From contig NC_091273.1 of NCBI RefSeq assembly GCF_042100115.1, positions 3,720,001-3,784,000 on the forward strand: a DNA stretch of 64,000 bases, read 5' to 3'. This document shows, piece by piece, positions 19,705 through 31,720 of the stretch. A program made the translations under genes and the position numbers. The notes under the pieces are model-generated. The model was not told where the DNA came from, searched no databases, and saw nothing but the letters and a program-made list of their open reading frames with translations. Source of the stretch: Alternaria dauci. Its lineage: Eukaryota; Ascomycota; Dothideomycetes; Pleosporales; Pleosporaceae. Within the stretch, counting starts at the first letter, position 1. Every line of letters begins with the position of its first letter.

Positions 19705-21549
19705 ATGCCCTCATTCCTAGTCCCCAATGCTCAGCACTGTCGTGACTTCTTGTCACATCCGAATGCGTTCGTAGTACATATTCCAACTGGTGACGACCTC
19801 TACTTCACATTACCATTCGACTTGAGCTCTCTGCATCCCATGCGGCCCCAGGAGTTAGAAGCGCTTTACGGCTTCTTGGATAAGATACAAGATGAGGTTG
19901 CAGAAAGCCTGGGCAATCATACTCTTGACAACGTTCGCCAAGCGCAACTGATCATATCGCGCTGGCTCAAAAACGCTAGGTCCCTTGGCGATTTGGAAAA
20001 GAATGGTTGGGCAGCCGGTTTGGGATTCCCGGTATTCGATGACTTCCAGTTCCCAGTTGACTTCTATTGGGATTGGGATACTATCGCGTTCGAAGGGCTT
20101 ACTTCTAGATACTCCAAACTGGTAGATCTTGCAAGTACCAGTTTCTTCCACTATCCTATATACTGCACCCTCGCCGAGTACGCCTCCGCGCCACCCAATA
20201 CTCCAGTTAATCGTTCCCTACATACACGTACAGAGCAAGACTATATGAACCCTGACTCTGTTAGACCTGTCAGCACGTATGGGGCTACCTTCGCGAACAC
20301 CAATGAGGGCTCGGAATTCTGTCATTGTTTTTCAGACCTTGATTCTGCCTCAGTCCAAGACGAAATCTTCCAGTTCGAGGGCGATAGCAATCATGGTATT
20401 GGTACGATTTGTAAGCCGAATGTGGCCATATACCCTATGCGGGATGAGCAGGCTTCAACAACCAATGCGGACACTATTGAACCTACCAAAATCCAGCAAC
20501 ATACTATCCAACCCAAGGTTGCGGCGAAGAAGCACTCTGTAAAGATCCAGCATATCTGGGAAGACTTCTATCAACGAGGGCTGATATCTTACGGCTTGAC
20601 TGCCGAAACCAACTCCTTGGTGCCATACGCCGATCTGTACTTGCTCAAGTTATACAAAGCTATGCGCGATCAGGGTTTATCAGACAGCGATGCTATGCAG
20701 GAAATAAGGTACATCAAGTGGACTGACCCTAGCAGCTTTCCCGAGCGATCTGTGTGGCACAAGCATTCGCGACAGAGCGGAGAAGAGTCTACTTGCATAT
20801 TCTCCAATGGGGTTGGTTGTTGTACTCCTCAGATGACTGTTGAGGAGGCGATAGCCCATTGTCATCCTGAAGAATATACCGAGGAGTACTACATCCTACC
20901 AAGGAGTCCCACGGAGCAAGTTCAGGATCCTGGCCAAGGTTCAGAGCACCGAGTCCGATTCACACAGCCACTATCCGATCAGGAGGCTGAGCAGTGTACA
21001 TTCAAACACCACGCAGCACCACGGGTTGTGCACTACACTCAGCAACCACTTGCGCATCATCAGTCAGCGACATTCCATAGGCACAACTCGGTACTCCCTT
21101 CTGGCAGCAAGAGGGAGCAGACGACGGGAGTTAAAACTGCGAAGAAGCTCTCCGAGTCTAAGAAAAAGGAGCGTAATCGATTTCACAGCAACTCAGATCT
21201 TCAGAATACTACGCAGCAGACCGACCATTTCCGAGACTATGAGCAGAGGATCTCAACCGCCCAGGAGAATATAGTAAAACTGAGACACGATCTCCAAACG
21301 CTTTATGATCAAGTCTCAAACCATGTACGCACTGCCGGCGGAGATTCTAACGCTTCCCGGACTGTATCATTTCAAGAGCCAACTCGTCTATGCATCCGGC
21401 CAAGGGCAACCGCAAGACCTTCGAGTCATCACGCAGGTCTGCGCAACTCAAAGGAATCTGAGTCCCATAAACCGTCGCATCAGGCATATGCTGAAGATAG
21501 CCCAGAGGACTCACCTAGAGCTAAACTCGGCTCGTGGCGGGATGTATGA
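19705..21549 (+). CDS. Orphan protein C, 614 aa, with family module at the N-terminus
   Basis: Not a known family. The first 100 residues resemble the module of orphans A and B: LSHPNAFVVHIP, then LSSLHPMRPQELEALYGFLDKI and a helix with VRQAQLIISRWLKN. Next comes a Trp/Phe-rich stretch (FPVDFYWDWDTIAFEGL), a middle part with IQHIWEDFYQRGLISYGL, and a basic, polar C-terminal half with a predicted coiled coil (YEQRISTAQENIVKLRHDLQTLYDQV, about residues 512-537). The tail is Ser/Arg/His-rich. There is no signal peptide. The start at 19705 follows a TATA box. The A/B likeness is weaker here and should be read as possible rather than proven. Confidence 0.65.
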   Translation: MPSFLVPNAQHCRDFLSHPNAFVVHIPTGDDLYFTLPFDLSSLHPMRPQELEALYGFLDKIQDEVAESLGNHTLDNVRQAQLIISRWLKNARSLGDLEKNGWAAGLGFPVFDDFQFPVDFYWDWDTIAFEGLTSRYSKLVDLASTSFFHYPIYCTLAEYASAPPNTPVNRSLHTRTEQDYMNPDSVRPVSTYGATFANTNEGSEFCHCFSDLDSASVQDEIFQFEGDSNHGIGTICKPNVAIYPMRDEQASTTNADTIEPTKIQQHTIQPKVAAKKHSVKIQHIWEDFYQRGLISYGLTAETNSLVPYADLYLLKLYKAMRDQGLSDSDAMQEIRYIKWTDPSSFPERSVWHKHSRQSGEESTCIFSNGVGCCTPQMTVEEAIAHCHPEEYTEEYYILPRSPTEQVQDPGQGSEHRVRFTQPLSDQEAEQCTFKHHAAPRVVHYTQQPLAHHQSATFHRHNSVLPSGSKREQTTGVKTAKKLSESKKKERNRFHSNSDLQNTTQQTDHFRDYEQRISTAQENIVKLRHDLQTLYDQVSNHVRTAGGDSNASRTVSFQEPTRLCIRPRATARPSSHHAGLRNSKESESHKPSHQAYAEDSPEDSPRAKLGSWRDV

Positions 21550-21946
21550 GGGGGTGGAGTCGGCGTTGGGCATCTTACCGAGACGAGTACGGAGTAGTTA
21601 TGGTCACTTGAACTGTATTTTGGAGTAAATAGGATGTTGGTTCTTTTGAATCATCTCTTCCTGCTTTCCACAATTACCATATTGTCTATGTTATTGTCGC
21701 CTTTTTGCTTCCCATTCCGTTCGTCTTGACTTATTCTCGTATAAGTCTTATCGACGGTGAAGACGGAAAATCGCCGTAAATGACCTAAAGTGACTCACCA
21801 ACAGTGTTTCACCGTGGATTCTCGAGTCTCACCAAATTGACGTGAACGTTTGCCCACAAAACCAACAGCCTACCTGAAATCCTAACCCAAACCACCCAAT
21901 AATCTACTCACAAAACACTAACAGCACACGAACCTCACCGCACCAA
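21550..21946. other. Intergenic spacer
   Basis: About 400 bp, AT-rich on the left and C/A-rich near the next start codon. No gene is seen. Confidence 0.5.
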
Positions 21947-22690
21947 ATGTCTCTGTTTACTCGCGTTCTAGATGTCATATCCACCCTCCTTCCCGTGCAC
22001 CTACCCAAGTCCACAAAACTAAACCGCGTAGATGCACCACCCCACCTCCTCTCGTACCACGACCCCTCCATCGGACCCAAACCACCACCCTCGCAAACGC
22101 TATTCCTCCCTCTCCGCAACCACCTAGCAATCTCCCCATTGTCGACCCTAGGCATGGCACAAACGCACGCTCACTACGAGGAAATCGACAGCATACCTGC
22201 CTCCGCCGTCAACCAGACGAGCGCGTTTGGCAGCGGGTGTTGGTGGCTCGTTCATCCGGTGACTTGTGTTGAGGTACTGGATTTGAGTACGAGGGTGTTG
22301 GTGGATCTGAGGGTGTGGATTGAGGAGACTGTGCCGAATGAGTTGTTTGTAAGCAAGAGTAGGGCTGTTATGGGATTCAAGGGTGTACGGCAAGAGACGT
22401 TGGGGAATGTGGTGAGGGAGTTGGAGAAGAGGAAAGAGAGGGGGGACTTGGAGAGCGAGGAAGGGTATGTGGGAGGTTGGCAGGCCGTTGGTGGAGATGG
22501 GGAGGAAATTGCTGAAGAGATGCCGAGGGAGAATGAAGACAACAGGTTCGATGAGCCAAACGGGGGCAAACAGAACAAGGCAGACAGACTGAGCCGAAAC
22601 TCTGATGCACAGTTGGAAGAAGCTGCTGCGGCTGGGCGAAACGCCGCCGAGGAAGCGAGGATAAAGAGTGAATACGGGTATGTAGTTTGA
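21947..22690 (+). CDS. Hypothetical protein, 247 aa
   Basis: Not recognised. The N-terminal half has ordered-looking blocks (SLFTRVLDVISTLLPVHLP, CWWLVHPVTCVEVLDLSTRVLVDLRVWIEETVPNE). The C-terminal half is a charged, Glu-rich region that probably forms helix or coil (EEAAAAGRNAAEEARIKSEYGYVV). There is no secretion signal: the hydrophobic start lacks a cleavage-like site. It is the last gene of the orphan island before the large conserved gene on the other strand. The coding strand changes base composition around 22250, from C-rich to G-rich, without a frame break. Confidence 0.6.
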   Translation: MSLFTRVLDVISTLLPVHLPKSTKLNRVDAPPHLLSYHDPSIGPKPPPSQTLFLPLRNHLAISPLSTLGMAQTHAHYEEIDSIPASAVNQTSAFGSGCWWLVHPVTCVEVLDLSTRVLVDLRVWIEETVPNELFVSKSRAVMGFKGVRQETLGNVVRELEKRKERGDLESEEGYVGGWQAVGGDGEEIAEEMPRENEDNRFDEPNGGKQNKADRLSRNSDAQLEEAAAAGRNAAEEARIKSEYGYVV

Positions 22691-23296
22691 GAACGATTGC
22701 TAGGACAACAACTTGGAAACCGAGAGAAGCAAGATACCTGGATGTTTCATACAAGGTTTCATTCATTGGTTAATATCTGGCTGCGAAATCTACGCTATCT
22801 GATATGTAAACATCAGATACCAGCCCAGAAATATGTCATGTCCAAGGAGATTCGTTGCCGTATCCTTGGTCCTATTTCATGTATATGAACTATCGTTGAA
22901 CATCCGGGAACGGGGTATCGCCAAACCAGCCCATGTCCTTTAGCCCTGGTATATTGGTACCATCCGTGTACCCTTCCATGGATCTACAAGCATCATATAT
23001 CGTTAAGCCTCATGTTGCGCCGGTTTAAAGAGGAAGATATAAGAAGAGAACAATAGACGTAAATGAAAAGTCAAGGCGACAGGGGGAATCATGCTTGCTT
23101 AAAGTCGAAAACCTTGATGGAAAAACAGAATGGGAAACTCCTCGCTATGCATGACCGGCCGTCATGTTATATAGACCGTTAACGATATTGCGCGTATTAC
23201 GAAAAGCTTAGAACAAAGTCGCGCAGTCGATAGTAATAGGGATGGTCGACAGGGGTATCAATGCAGAGTCGAACACCAAATGCGGAAAAAGACATA
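22691..23296. other. Intergenic spacer
   Basis: About 600 bp between convergent genes, so it holds two 3' ends. No protein-like frame or repeat is seen. Confidence 0.5.
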
Positions 23297-26200
23297 CTAT
23301 GCCCTGCTCGGGTTGATGTTCTCCAGCTCGCTGCGCTGGCGCAAGTACTTGGCGGCAAGTTGATCACCACCCTTCATGGACTGCTCCATCCAGTGTTGTG
23401 CAACACACATTGTCATGGGATCGCTGCGGGCGGGATCCTGTGACGCTCTCCTCTCACGGTTGAGAAGCTCAGTCTTGAAGACCTCGCTGGGCCTGGTGAG
23501 TGGCAAGACGGTGCGATGAACGAGCTCGGGTGAAGTGAGGTAAAAGATAGCAAGTTCACGCTCGGCAACTGCATCACCTTCCTTGGCGGTGATAAGAAGC
23601 ATGCGCCCGGCATCCTCCATGGTGTACTTGGAAATTGGTTCGTCGGCTGTAGCCAGTGTGGTGGATGACATGCCCGCCTTTTCGGCAGCACCACCACTGC
23701 TGACTTTGCCTGCATCGCGCTTGGAATTTTGGGTGATGACTTCGTCAACAAGCTCAACCATGATCCGGCAGACATCTTGCTTGAGGCCAAGAGCAGCAAG
23801 GCCAACATCCCAGAATGCCTTACCTCGCGCTGTCTTGTCCAGCATCTGCGCGGGTACAAATGATGCGATGTATTGCAGGTCTCGGAACAGTGTCTTGGGT
23901 CGAATGTTGGCATCGCGGAAGAGGCCTTGGATGACTTCAACAATCATGTCTGTGCTTGGTGGTCCAACAGGGGAGCGTGCACCGTTACGAGGCAAAGGAG
24001 AGGCGTTGCTCATGCGTTCTACATTCATGCTGTGGGAGCGACGTTCCTCGCAGTTGGCGATTGCCTCTTCCAGGTTCTGCGCACGAGAAGTCTGAGTGGC
24101 TGGCTCGCGAGAGCTGAGTTCTGGCATGGTGCCAAGAGTGGGCGATTGAGGAACTGGAGGAAGCGTCTCGCGACGGTTGTTGTAAGAGCGACCTGTCCGA
24201 GAAGACAATGAGGCTATGATGAGTAGCTCCAGCTCATACAATGCATGTAGCTTGGAGAAGGGATTGGGATGCGTTTGGAATCTGCCCAGCAGCCGTCGGA
24301 AAGCAACGTTGTATGGGAACTCAAGAAGCCCAGCCTTCTTCGCAGTGGCATTGCCAACTGAACGTGAGGTTGCGTCGCTTGAGGTTGAAGAATGCTCGCC
24401 CGCTGATTGATGAGCATCAGATGCGCTGGCATGTTGGAAAGTCGCAACAGGTGGGGCAGCTGAGCCCCGCTCGTTGCGGCCAAGTGTCTCCAAAGGCACG
24501 TTGCGTTGATCGGATAGCGTCTGCTTTCGAATGTTCTTCATGCTCTTCTTGGCAAGCTGCTTCTTGCGCTTGCGTTCTTCTTCATCCCTGCGCTCAAAGA
24601 CGTCGTCAAGTAGATCACCACAGAACCATGAATCGGTCTCACTGCCGTTGGCGAAAACCATGGTTCCGAGATCACTCAAGAGAAGGCCTGTGAGTGTTTG
24701 CTTGAGATCAAGCATGAAACGACGCTTGTCTTCGTTGACCATTGCAGACTGCTTCAGCATCACCGTACCCTTTGAAGACGATGCGGTACGTGGACGAATA
24801 CTGGTCGCATTGGTGGGCGACTGCGCTTGAGTCTGGAACGGCGACCAGAAAGTAGCCACAGAGTCAATCGACAGAACAGGCGAAGAGCCACCGAAGTAGT
24901 CGTGAGAGTCCACAGGATTCCTTCCCCAGGGGCTCTGTTCAAAGCTGGAAGACCCATTTCGGTTAGCTGCGGCACGTAAACTGCCCTGGCTTGGTCTTTG
25001 CGAAAAGTCGTGGCTACGTGAACCAGGTCGGCCATGGGTCTCGTACTCTTCGTCGCCAGCGATAGAAAGCGTGCCGACGCCAGTCAGGAACAAATCGCCC
25101 TTCTGTCGTCCACTTTCTAGGATCTGCTGATCACGCTTGTACAAGTCGCTGGACCAAAGCACGGGTCCGTCTAGAACACCCTCACCAATGATCTTGGTGA
25201 CGCACTTGTCGACTTCGAGACAGAAACGGTGTATCCGCTCTTCGCCCTTGCAGAAATTCTCTACGCCGTATTGCATGAGCCATTTCAAGGTGATCTGCGA
25301 CTGCTCATCTGATAGCTTGTTTGGACCACCGAAATCTTGAGTAGCGGACATAAGGTCGACGAGCTGAGCTTCGTTTTGACGTAGGAAGCTATTGGTGCTC
25401 CGTGGCTGAGAACCAGACGGACCTCTGGCATTGAGCGTCTTCGACTGTTGCTCCATGATCTTGAGGGCAAGTGCAACGTTTCTGGCATCTTCGTATGGCT
25501 TCGAGGTACGAACGTCCGTGATGTACCACATCTTATCACGGAGGTTCTTGAATGTGAGCATCATCTCTTCGACCATACCATCTGATCGCTCCTGAGACTG
25601 CTTGAGCCACACGAACCAAGCCTCGAATTCTTCGATGGCGTTGGCTGCTTTGCTAAGGAGATCACGGGGACCACGAGAGAAGTAGTTGAGGAGAGCGGCG
25701 TACCCATTCTTAACCAATGTCGGAGAGCTGAGTCTTTTCAGACTTTGCAAGGTCTTGTAGTACATGTGCGCATTCACGAAATCGGATCGTGCTTGGCACT
25801 GGTACATGGCGGTCTCGAGCATCGTAACAAGAACGGAGTTGTTCTCTTGTTTTTCGCCAACTTGCGGGTTGCTGTGGCTCCTAGGGAACTGTGGCGAGCG
25901 TCGAGATGAGACGTTCCTTTGACTTGCAATCATGTTCGTAAGCTGGCTTTGGCTCTGTGTTGAGTTGTACGGGTTGCGTGATCCAAGATTGTCGCTAACG
26001 TTGCGTACTGGGCCACGGCCACGTGTGCTCTTGCGGGTCGTCATTCGGTTGCTGAAGTTCTTCGATTCGCTGTCGGGTGCCAGTTGTTTTGGAATCTCGT
26101 ATTCTTCCACCAGCTTGGCGATGGCCTCTTTCAACTGGTGGTAATCATTTCCAAGATCGAACCTGTTGCCGCCATCCTCGTCGTCGCTGCTGTCACTGTC

Positions 26201-28378
26201 TGGTGAGTCTTCATCGTGTTCGTCTTCATCGTCGAAATCCTTGCGCATTCGCGGCTTCAGCTGCTTGCCATCGGCGGAGATGTAAAGGACAGCCCATCGC
26301 TCTGCACACGGATGGCATGAACCCGATGTCGCTTCGAAGCCTAGAATGCGAGTCATTTCAGAACATGCCGATCGCAGCTGTTTTCCGTATTGCTCCGTTG
26401 GTGCTGGCTTCATCTCGGTTTCCGAGTCGGTTGTTGTCGGGTTGCCGTCCAGGAGAGGCTCTCGCGACGTCTGGTCGCTGGTCATGGAAGAGGCACTGGC
26501 ACTCAAAATAGAGCTTGCATCAGTCACGGAAGCGGCCGCATTCCGGAATGGTACTGACATCCCGGACATGGATGAAGCAGATGAAGCGAGACCAGTACGA
26601 CGCTGGCTGTCGTTGTCCATATGGCTAGATGATGGACGGCGCTCAGGGAAGAGGGCGTTAACCAAGGTAACAATGTCTGCTGGAGAGAGGACAATGAAGG
26701 GCTGGACTTCTACAGTTTCCCTAGGTGACGTGATGGCCTTTGCGGGTAGCAAAATTGGCTTCGAGGGGGTTTTGGTGTGCTTGAACCGGGCTAAGATGTT
26801 TTCGATATGTGTTCGGATCTCTGGGAGTATCGGTACTTTCTTCTGCCTGGATTCGTTGTTAGCCGACACTGTTAGTGTAATACAGGAGCCGGATCGTACC
26901 AGTTGTAGGTCATGTCCACAACGTATTTCTGCGCTCGGATGGCTACCTCCTTCAGGATTTTGATGCGGGCATGCTCGCTGATGTGGTGGCCTATCATGAT
27001 GCCATGAGTCTAGCTGTTGTTAGTGTCATGGGTCTCGTATCGACAAGGGTGAACATGCCTCAGGATGGATGATAGCGTTCATGAGAAACGTAGAGAACAG
27101 CCAACGAGAAACGAAAAAGTTTTGAGAAGCCCTGCGGACGTTCTTCTCGTCCTCGAGCTTTCGGAGAATGGCATTTCCAATTTCCAGGACTCCTTCCGGG
27201 ATACCGCCGGCACTAGGCTCATCATCAACGACCTCGAACAAACGCTTGACGGCCTTGTCGAAGAACTCGTCTGCTGCAATAGTATCTTTAGTCGAACGTT
27301 GGACCGGCATTCCAGGTCGTGCTGCCTGCTCCTCTGGCTTCTCAAGCAGAAACTGGCCATCCTGCAGGGTCTGCATAAGATAAAGCTCCAGGTTGGTCTT
27401 ACCAGGCCACTCTCGCATACCTGCCCAGACGTCAAGTACAGTCCTGATGAAGTTTGGGTTGTTGTTCTTGATCAACTTGGCACAAACAGTGGCCCATACA
27501 TCCGTGCGGCGAAGGTCCTCGGCCGAGTCGGGTCCGGACGAGTTGGCGAATATGGTGTAGACCAGGGCAGACAAGGGATCGTGGCGCTGAAAAGACAAGA
27601 GGCGTTCTACTGGGCTCGTTCCTTGCTGCTGGGGCTTTTGTGAGGATGCATTGCGGCTGCGGGCGTTTGCAAACATGACCGAGTCAATCGGATCCATGGT
27701 CTGACGGAAAGATGTAAGAGAAGTAAGCTCTTGCTGCGAAAGACTGGAAATGCGAGCAGCAAGAAACTCAGGATTGGTGCGGATCTCTGAAATGAAATCT
27801 AGAAGATTGTCCAAAATCTTGGACGGAACTTCGTTGAGGAAAGTCGAGGCAGAGAGGGGTTTCTCGCTCTTCATGTTCTTGGACTTGCCAAACTCCAGGT
27901 CCGGCTCCAAGAGGGCGTATTGCCTCGTGGCATCGCACGAGTTGCGAACGTCGTTCAGGGCATTGTACAGGGCGGCAAACGACTTCTTGTCGTCGGACCG
28001 GAAGTTGTCCACCAGGGTGCGGTAGGCAAGCTCTCCGCAGTGTACCAGACGTGCGGAGAGGGCGCTCGAGACAAGCCACCTGTGCAGGCGCACGCGGGCG
28101 TGCGTCTTGCGCTGCTCTTGGTAGCCCTGGAGGCGTATTAGGTGAGCGAGCTCGGCGAGGGAAGTCGCGGACGGCGGGATGGCTGCAGTTGGCAGGTACG
28201 AGTCGGTGTAGGAGGAGAGGTCGGCGGGCAGCAGGCGAGGCAGGCGGCCTGCGGGCGCAGACATGGAGGCGGGCATCTGGGGTCGCTGGAGCGTCGTCTG
28301 GTGGCCATGGCGGTCGTTGTTGTTGTTGTGGTTGTGGTTGTTGTCGACGTCTGGCGTTCCGCCAGGTCGACTGCCCAT
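23297..28378 (-). CDS. Large conserved protein with RasGAP-like N-terminal region
   Basis: Three exons (28378-27059, 27009-26900, 26846-23297) give about 1659 aa. Intron 1 (27010-27058) has a GC donor, a CACTAAC branch site and AG. Intron 2 (26847-26899) is GT-AG and splits a Trp codon. The joint FLMNAIIHPE-THGIMIGHHISEHARIKIL is smooth, which supports the splice choice. The all-helical first 450 residues, with FVSRWLFSTFLMNAIIHP near the end, resemble a RasGAP fold, but I cannot place the arginine finger. Later blocks include SGSCHPCAERWAVLYISADG and LLEFPYNVAFRRLLGRFQTHPNPFSKLHALYELELLI. Asp/Glu- and Ser-rich linkers separate them. The frame is open to 28669; ATG 28378 has the best context (ACCACCATGG). 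A Ras-family regulator is possible but unproven. Confidence 0.78.
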
Positions 28379-30383
28379 GGTGGTCGTCGTCGGATGCTTG
28401 GGCGCGCGAGGTGAGGGCGACCGGGGCGGAGCCTCAGTGGGCGGGTCGTCGACTTGAGAAGTAGTCACGGTAGTGTGCGAGGGCGTGTGGCTTCTCGACG
28501 ACACATGGGTGACGGTGGGCGAGACGGCTACGAGTAGGGTCAGCATCGGCTCGCCTGCCAGCTCATCGTACATGGACAGAGCAGCGCATCGGTGCTCGCG
28601 CCAGCTATTGGACGCTGGACCGCTCGACAAGACCAAAGGAGCAGGAAAAGCCCAAGCAAGGAAAAGCACCTACGCGGAGTATTGCCAGCCTGCGCCGGCG
28701 AGGCTGTGAGTTGGGTTCGTCGCATCATGTCGCCATGAGGGAGCCCCATGGAAGCCCTACGGAAGGTGCGGACCTCAAGAAGATGGCAGTGATCCTCTAC
28801 GGCATTGCCAGATGGAGCGACGGTATTGGGAGAATGGAGACTGCTTTGGGCGCGATCTCTCCACAGCTTTGGACGTATGCGCTGGCGCGTCTTGACTCTT
28901 TAGGTGGTAATGATACAGAGTAGCGAGGCCAAGCACGTGTGATTGGGCGCCTGTCTCGAGTCCCTGTAACAAGGGCGGGCAAGTCACGACTGCAGCTCAA
29001 CGGCCCCCCTACTAATACTAGCTATACCGACAAAGGCGGTCATGGACAGCCAGCGGCCAGATACCGCGTATACACTTGCAGCGGGGGAGCTGCTTCAGAT
29101 TGGTGGCTCACGGCAGACCGCCAGACTTGCCCACGGCCTCACATCGCCATGGAACTGTCCAGGCGATGACTTGCAGGAACAGCACATCGCTGTGGGACGA
29201 ATGAGGGCCGACCGCCCAAATGCCTCAGCTCTGAAGGGCCCATGGACCCTCTTTTGCCCACACGTTTTGCATGGCCAGCCATCCCCGCCTCGCACAGAGA
29301 CTCGTCGACAACGCACGCTTCTGATCGGCGCCGTCGTCTTTCTGTTGGAAGCTTCGGCGACGCTCTCCCGCCGCTGGTGCTGGCGAGCCATGTCGCCATA
29401 CATAGAAGAGTCTAGCGTCTCGTCTCGGCCGCTTCTGCGACCGCCCAGAGACGCTACCCCTCCTCTCGCTCTCTCCATCACCACGACAGCAGACGACGCT
29501 CAGCAGCAGGGCAGAGCAGCTCGTAACTTCTCAAACACGCTGCTCGGGCGCGTCTGCAAGGCCAAACAAAGGGCAGCCCCCAGCAAATCACACAAGCGCC
29601 TGTCTTCTCGCCCTCCTGACGTGCCGGCTGTCGAGTGGAGTCGCGCTGCCCCTGCGCTGCCAGCGCATTCCTGTCCAAAAAGACCATGGCATGCAACATG
29701 CTGCACGCCAAAGCATCGCGCTGCACCGCTGTGAACCCATGGTTTCCCACTTCATATCCCAGTGCATGGCTAGTGCCTAGTCACTCTCCAGACCATCCAT
29801 CATCCTGCCATGTACATGCCGTCGTTGTCCAATGAGCCTCACCGTCGCACCACGTACTAAACAGTCTGCAGCATCTGCTGCTTGAAGCTATCGCTGCAGA
29901 CGCTGCGGAGCTTCGTTTCTTTTGCATGTTTGCAGCAACATTGCGTCTGCACCAGCGGCCTAGTGGGTGGCAGCTCTATCGCCATCGTAACATTACGAGA
30001 TAACAACCTTGTGCGTGGGCGTGGAAATGTTACATTGAACATGTCCCCAAGTTTGGGTGTCGGAGATCGTTGTGCCCATCTGCCGGTCCTAGTCGTGTGC
30101 GAAAAATACCCCGCCACCACGAGTTGCCGCATACAGACCGCTCCTTCCTCAGGTACCTACGGCCCACCGACGTACCCATGGCCAGCGACGTACCCAACGG
30201 CATTTGGGCCGACGCTTACGTGCCCAATTGCTTCTAAGCGCCTATCTACAATGCAAGACATAGGAAAGTGTGGTGATCCCGCTAACCCGACACCAGCGCG
30301 CCAGCGTAGCGCTCTACCGGCACCATTGTACTCGATCGATGGCCTCTACAACTCCATCAGAGCTTGCCCGCTTGCACCCATAG
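28379..30383. other. Long G/C-rich intergenic region
   Basis: About 2 kb between two minus-strand genes. Open frames overlap on both strands, as expected of GC-rich DNA, and none has a protein-like pattern. It probably holds a long leader and promoter for the large gene. A short repeat CGACGTACCCA occurs twice near 30168-30195. Confidence 0.45.
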
Positions 30384-31720
30384 TCAAGTCATGGCTTCCC
30401 TGAGTAGAGGTGCGACACGTTTCCGACTGTGCTGCACTTGTCGTTGCCACCAGGTTTTTCTCCACTCCCTCTTGCTGTCAATGTCGTCGGAATTCTGCCA
30501 CTCCTCCAATCCCAACTCGTCTTTTGAATTCGTGGCAAACCTTTTGGCAGCTGACACGGCGCCGTCGTTGAAGGCCCATAGTAACAGTTCTCTCTGGAAA
30601 TTGCCACCCGAACCCGTGGATGTGGTCATCAGGGAATACATGTCCAACTCTCGGTCCTTTGCGAATTCCTTCAACACTGCGAGGAATGCTTCGGCTGCCG
30701 GAGCGCTGGCTTCATCGCCAGCCTTGTTTTGGAGGAACTCGATAGACTTGACAACGGAGCTGACGCCGAGCTTCTGACCACCCTGGTCCCACTGCTTGTA
30801 ATCTTTCCGAAGTATGTCTTGCAGCTTTAGGCTTCCAATGTCCTTTTTCGCTGCATTGATCTCCCTGTACAAGCTGGTTCGATCGAAGCTTGCAGCCAGC
30901 TGGGGACAGAGCATAATCTTAGCCTCTAGGTACTCGACAGCCTTACGGTCATGCTCGGTCGTCTTATTCGCGTCTTGGAGATTAGCCGTATCAATGAGAA
31001 TACTGGCCAAGCTTAACTGGGCGACCTCCGCGTCCCAGCGCTGAACAAAGGCAGCGTCATTGGACATGCTGTCACCCTGCGCATGGGCTGCCCCAGAAGA
31101 CAGGGCAGACGCCGAAGCCATGTCCCAGGACGGCTGACAGTAGTTTGCGACCAAGCTAGTGCAGCTACCACTCTTCTCGATGATCCTCGGCTCCTCACCT
31201 GTGTCTCCCGGGACTTTCTTTTCATCATCATGGTGGTCAATGACGCCAGCGACGCGCTCAGCATAAATCTTGCCCAACTGACCCTGCAGGGCATTGTGGT
31301 CTACCAGAATCCATTTGGTATTCTCGGGTACAAGCTTCGACTGTATGTCGGATAGGGCGGGTAAGTCGTCAAGCGTGATCAAGTGCTTCGACTCAATGTT
31401 GGCGTGTTTAAACACGGCAAGGTATTCCGGCCTTAGCTGAATATCCGCAGCTGGAATATTCGTGATTGGCACGTAAAGCGGGCTAAAGGCATTCCTGGGC
31501 GGTGACATAGACCGGATGTACGCGTATAGAATAGAACATGACATCGAATCAAGGTCTGCAATTCATGAGTTCAGAGCGCCCTGGTGGAGCAGAAGTCATG
31601 CTCACCCGCAGACTCATTGCCAATGACGAATGTAATCTTCTGACTGCTTTCAATGGCGCTCCGAAGAGCGCCTCTCGCGTGTGTAAGAAAGCCCCGTAAA
31701 GAATTTCTCGGCACTGCCAT
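30384..31720 (-). CDS. PPX1: Exopolyphosphatase (DHH family)
   Basis: PPX1 removes terminal phosphates from inorganic polyphosphate. Exon 1 (31720-31606) and exon 2 (31555-30384) flank a 50-nt GT-AG intron and give 428 aa. The joint restores the family motif GNESA-DLDSM, whose Asp residues bind metal. Further marks are VDHN (in ILVDHNALQGQL) and the DHH signature GVIDHHDDEK, followed by SCTSLVANY. The C-terminal DHHA2 domain has the expected block around YSLMTTSTGSGGNFQRELL, which holds substrate. The start at 31720 has a strong context (ATCATGG). An in-frame ATG at 31834 would add 38 residues rich in Arg, Ser and Leu that look like a mitochondrial presequence. XPR1, another phosphate gene, lies about 3 kb away. 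Confidence 0.92.

Noticed and set aside
29042..29734. 230-codon plus-strand frame
   Set aside because: GC-rich stretch with overlapping frames on both strands; no ordered blocks or known motif.
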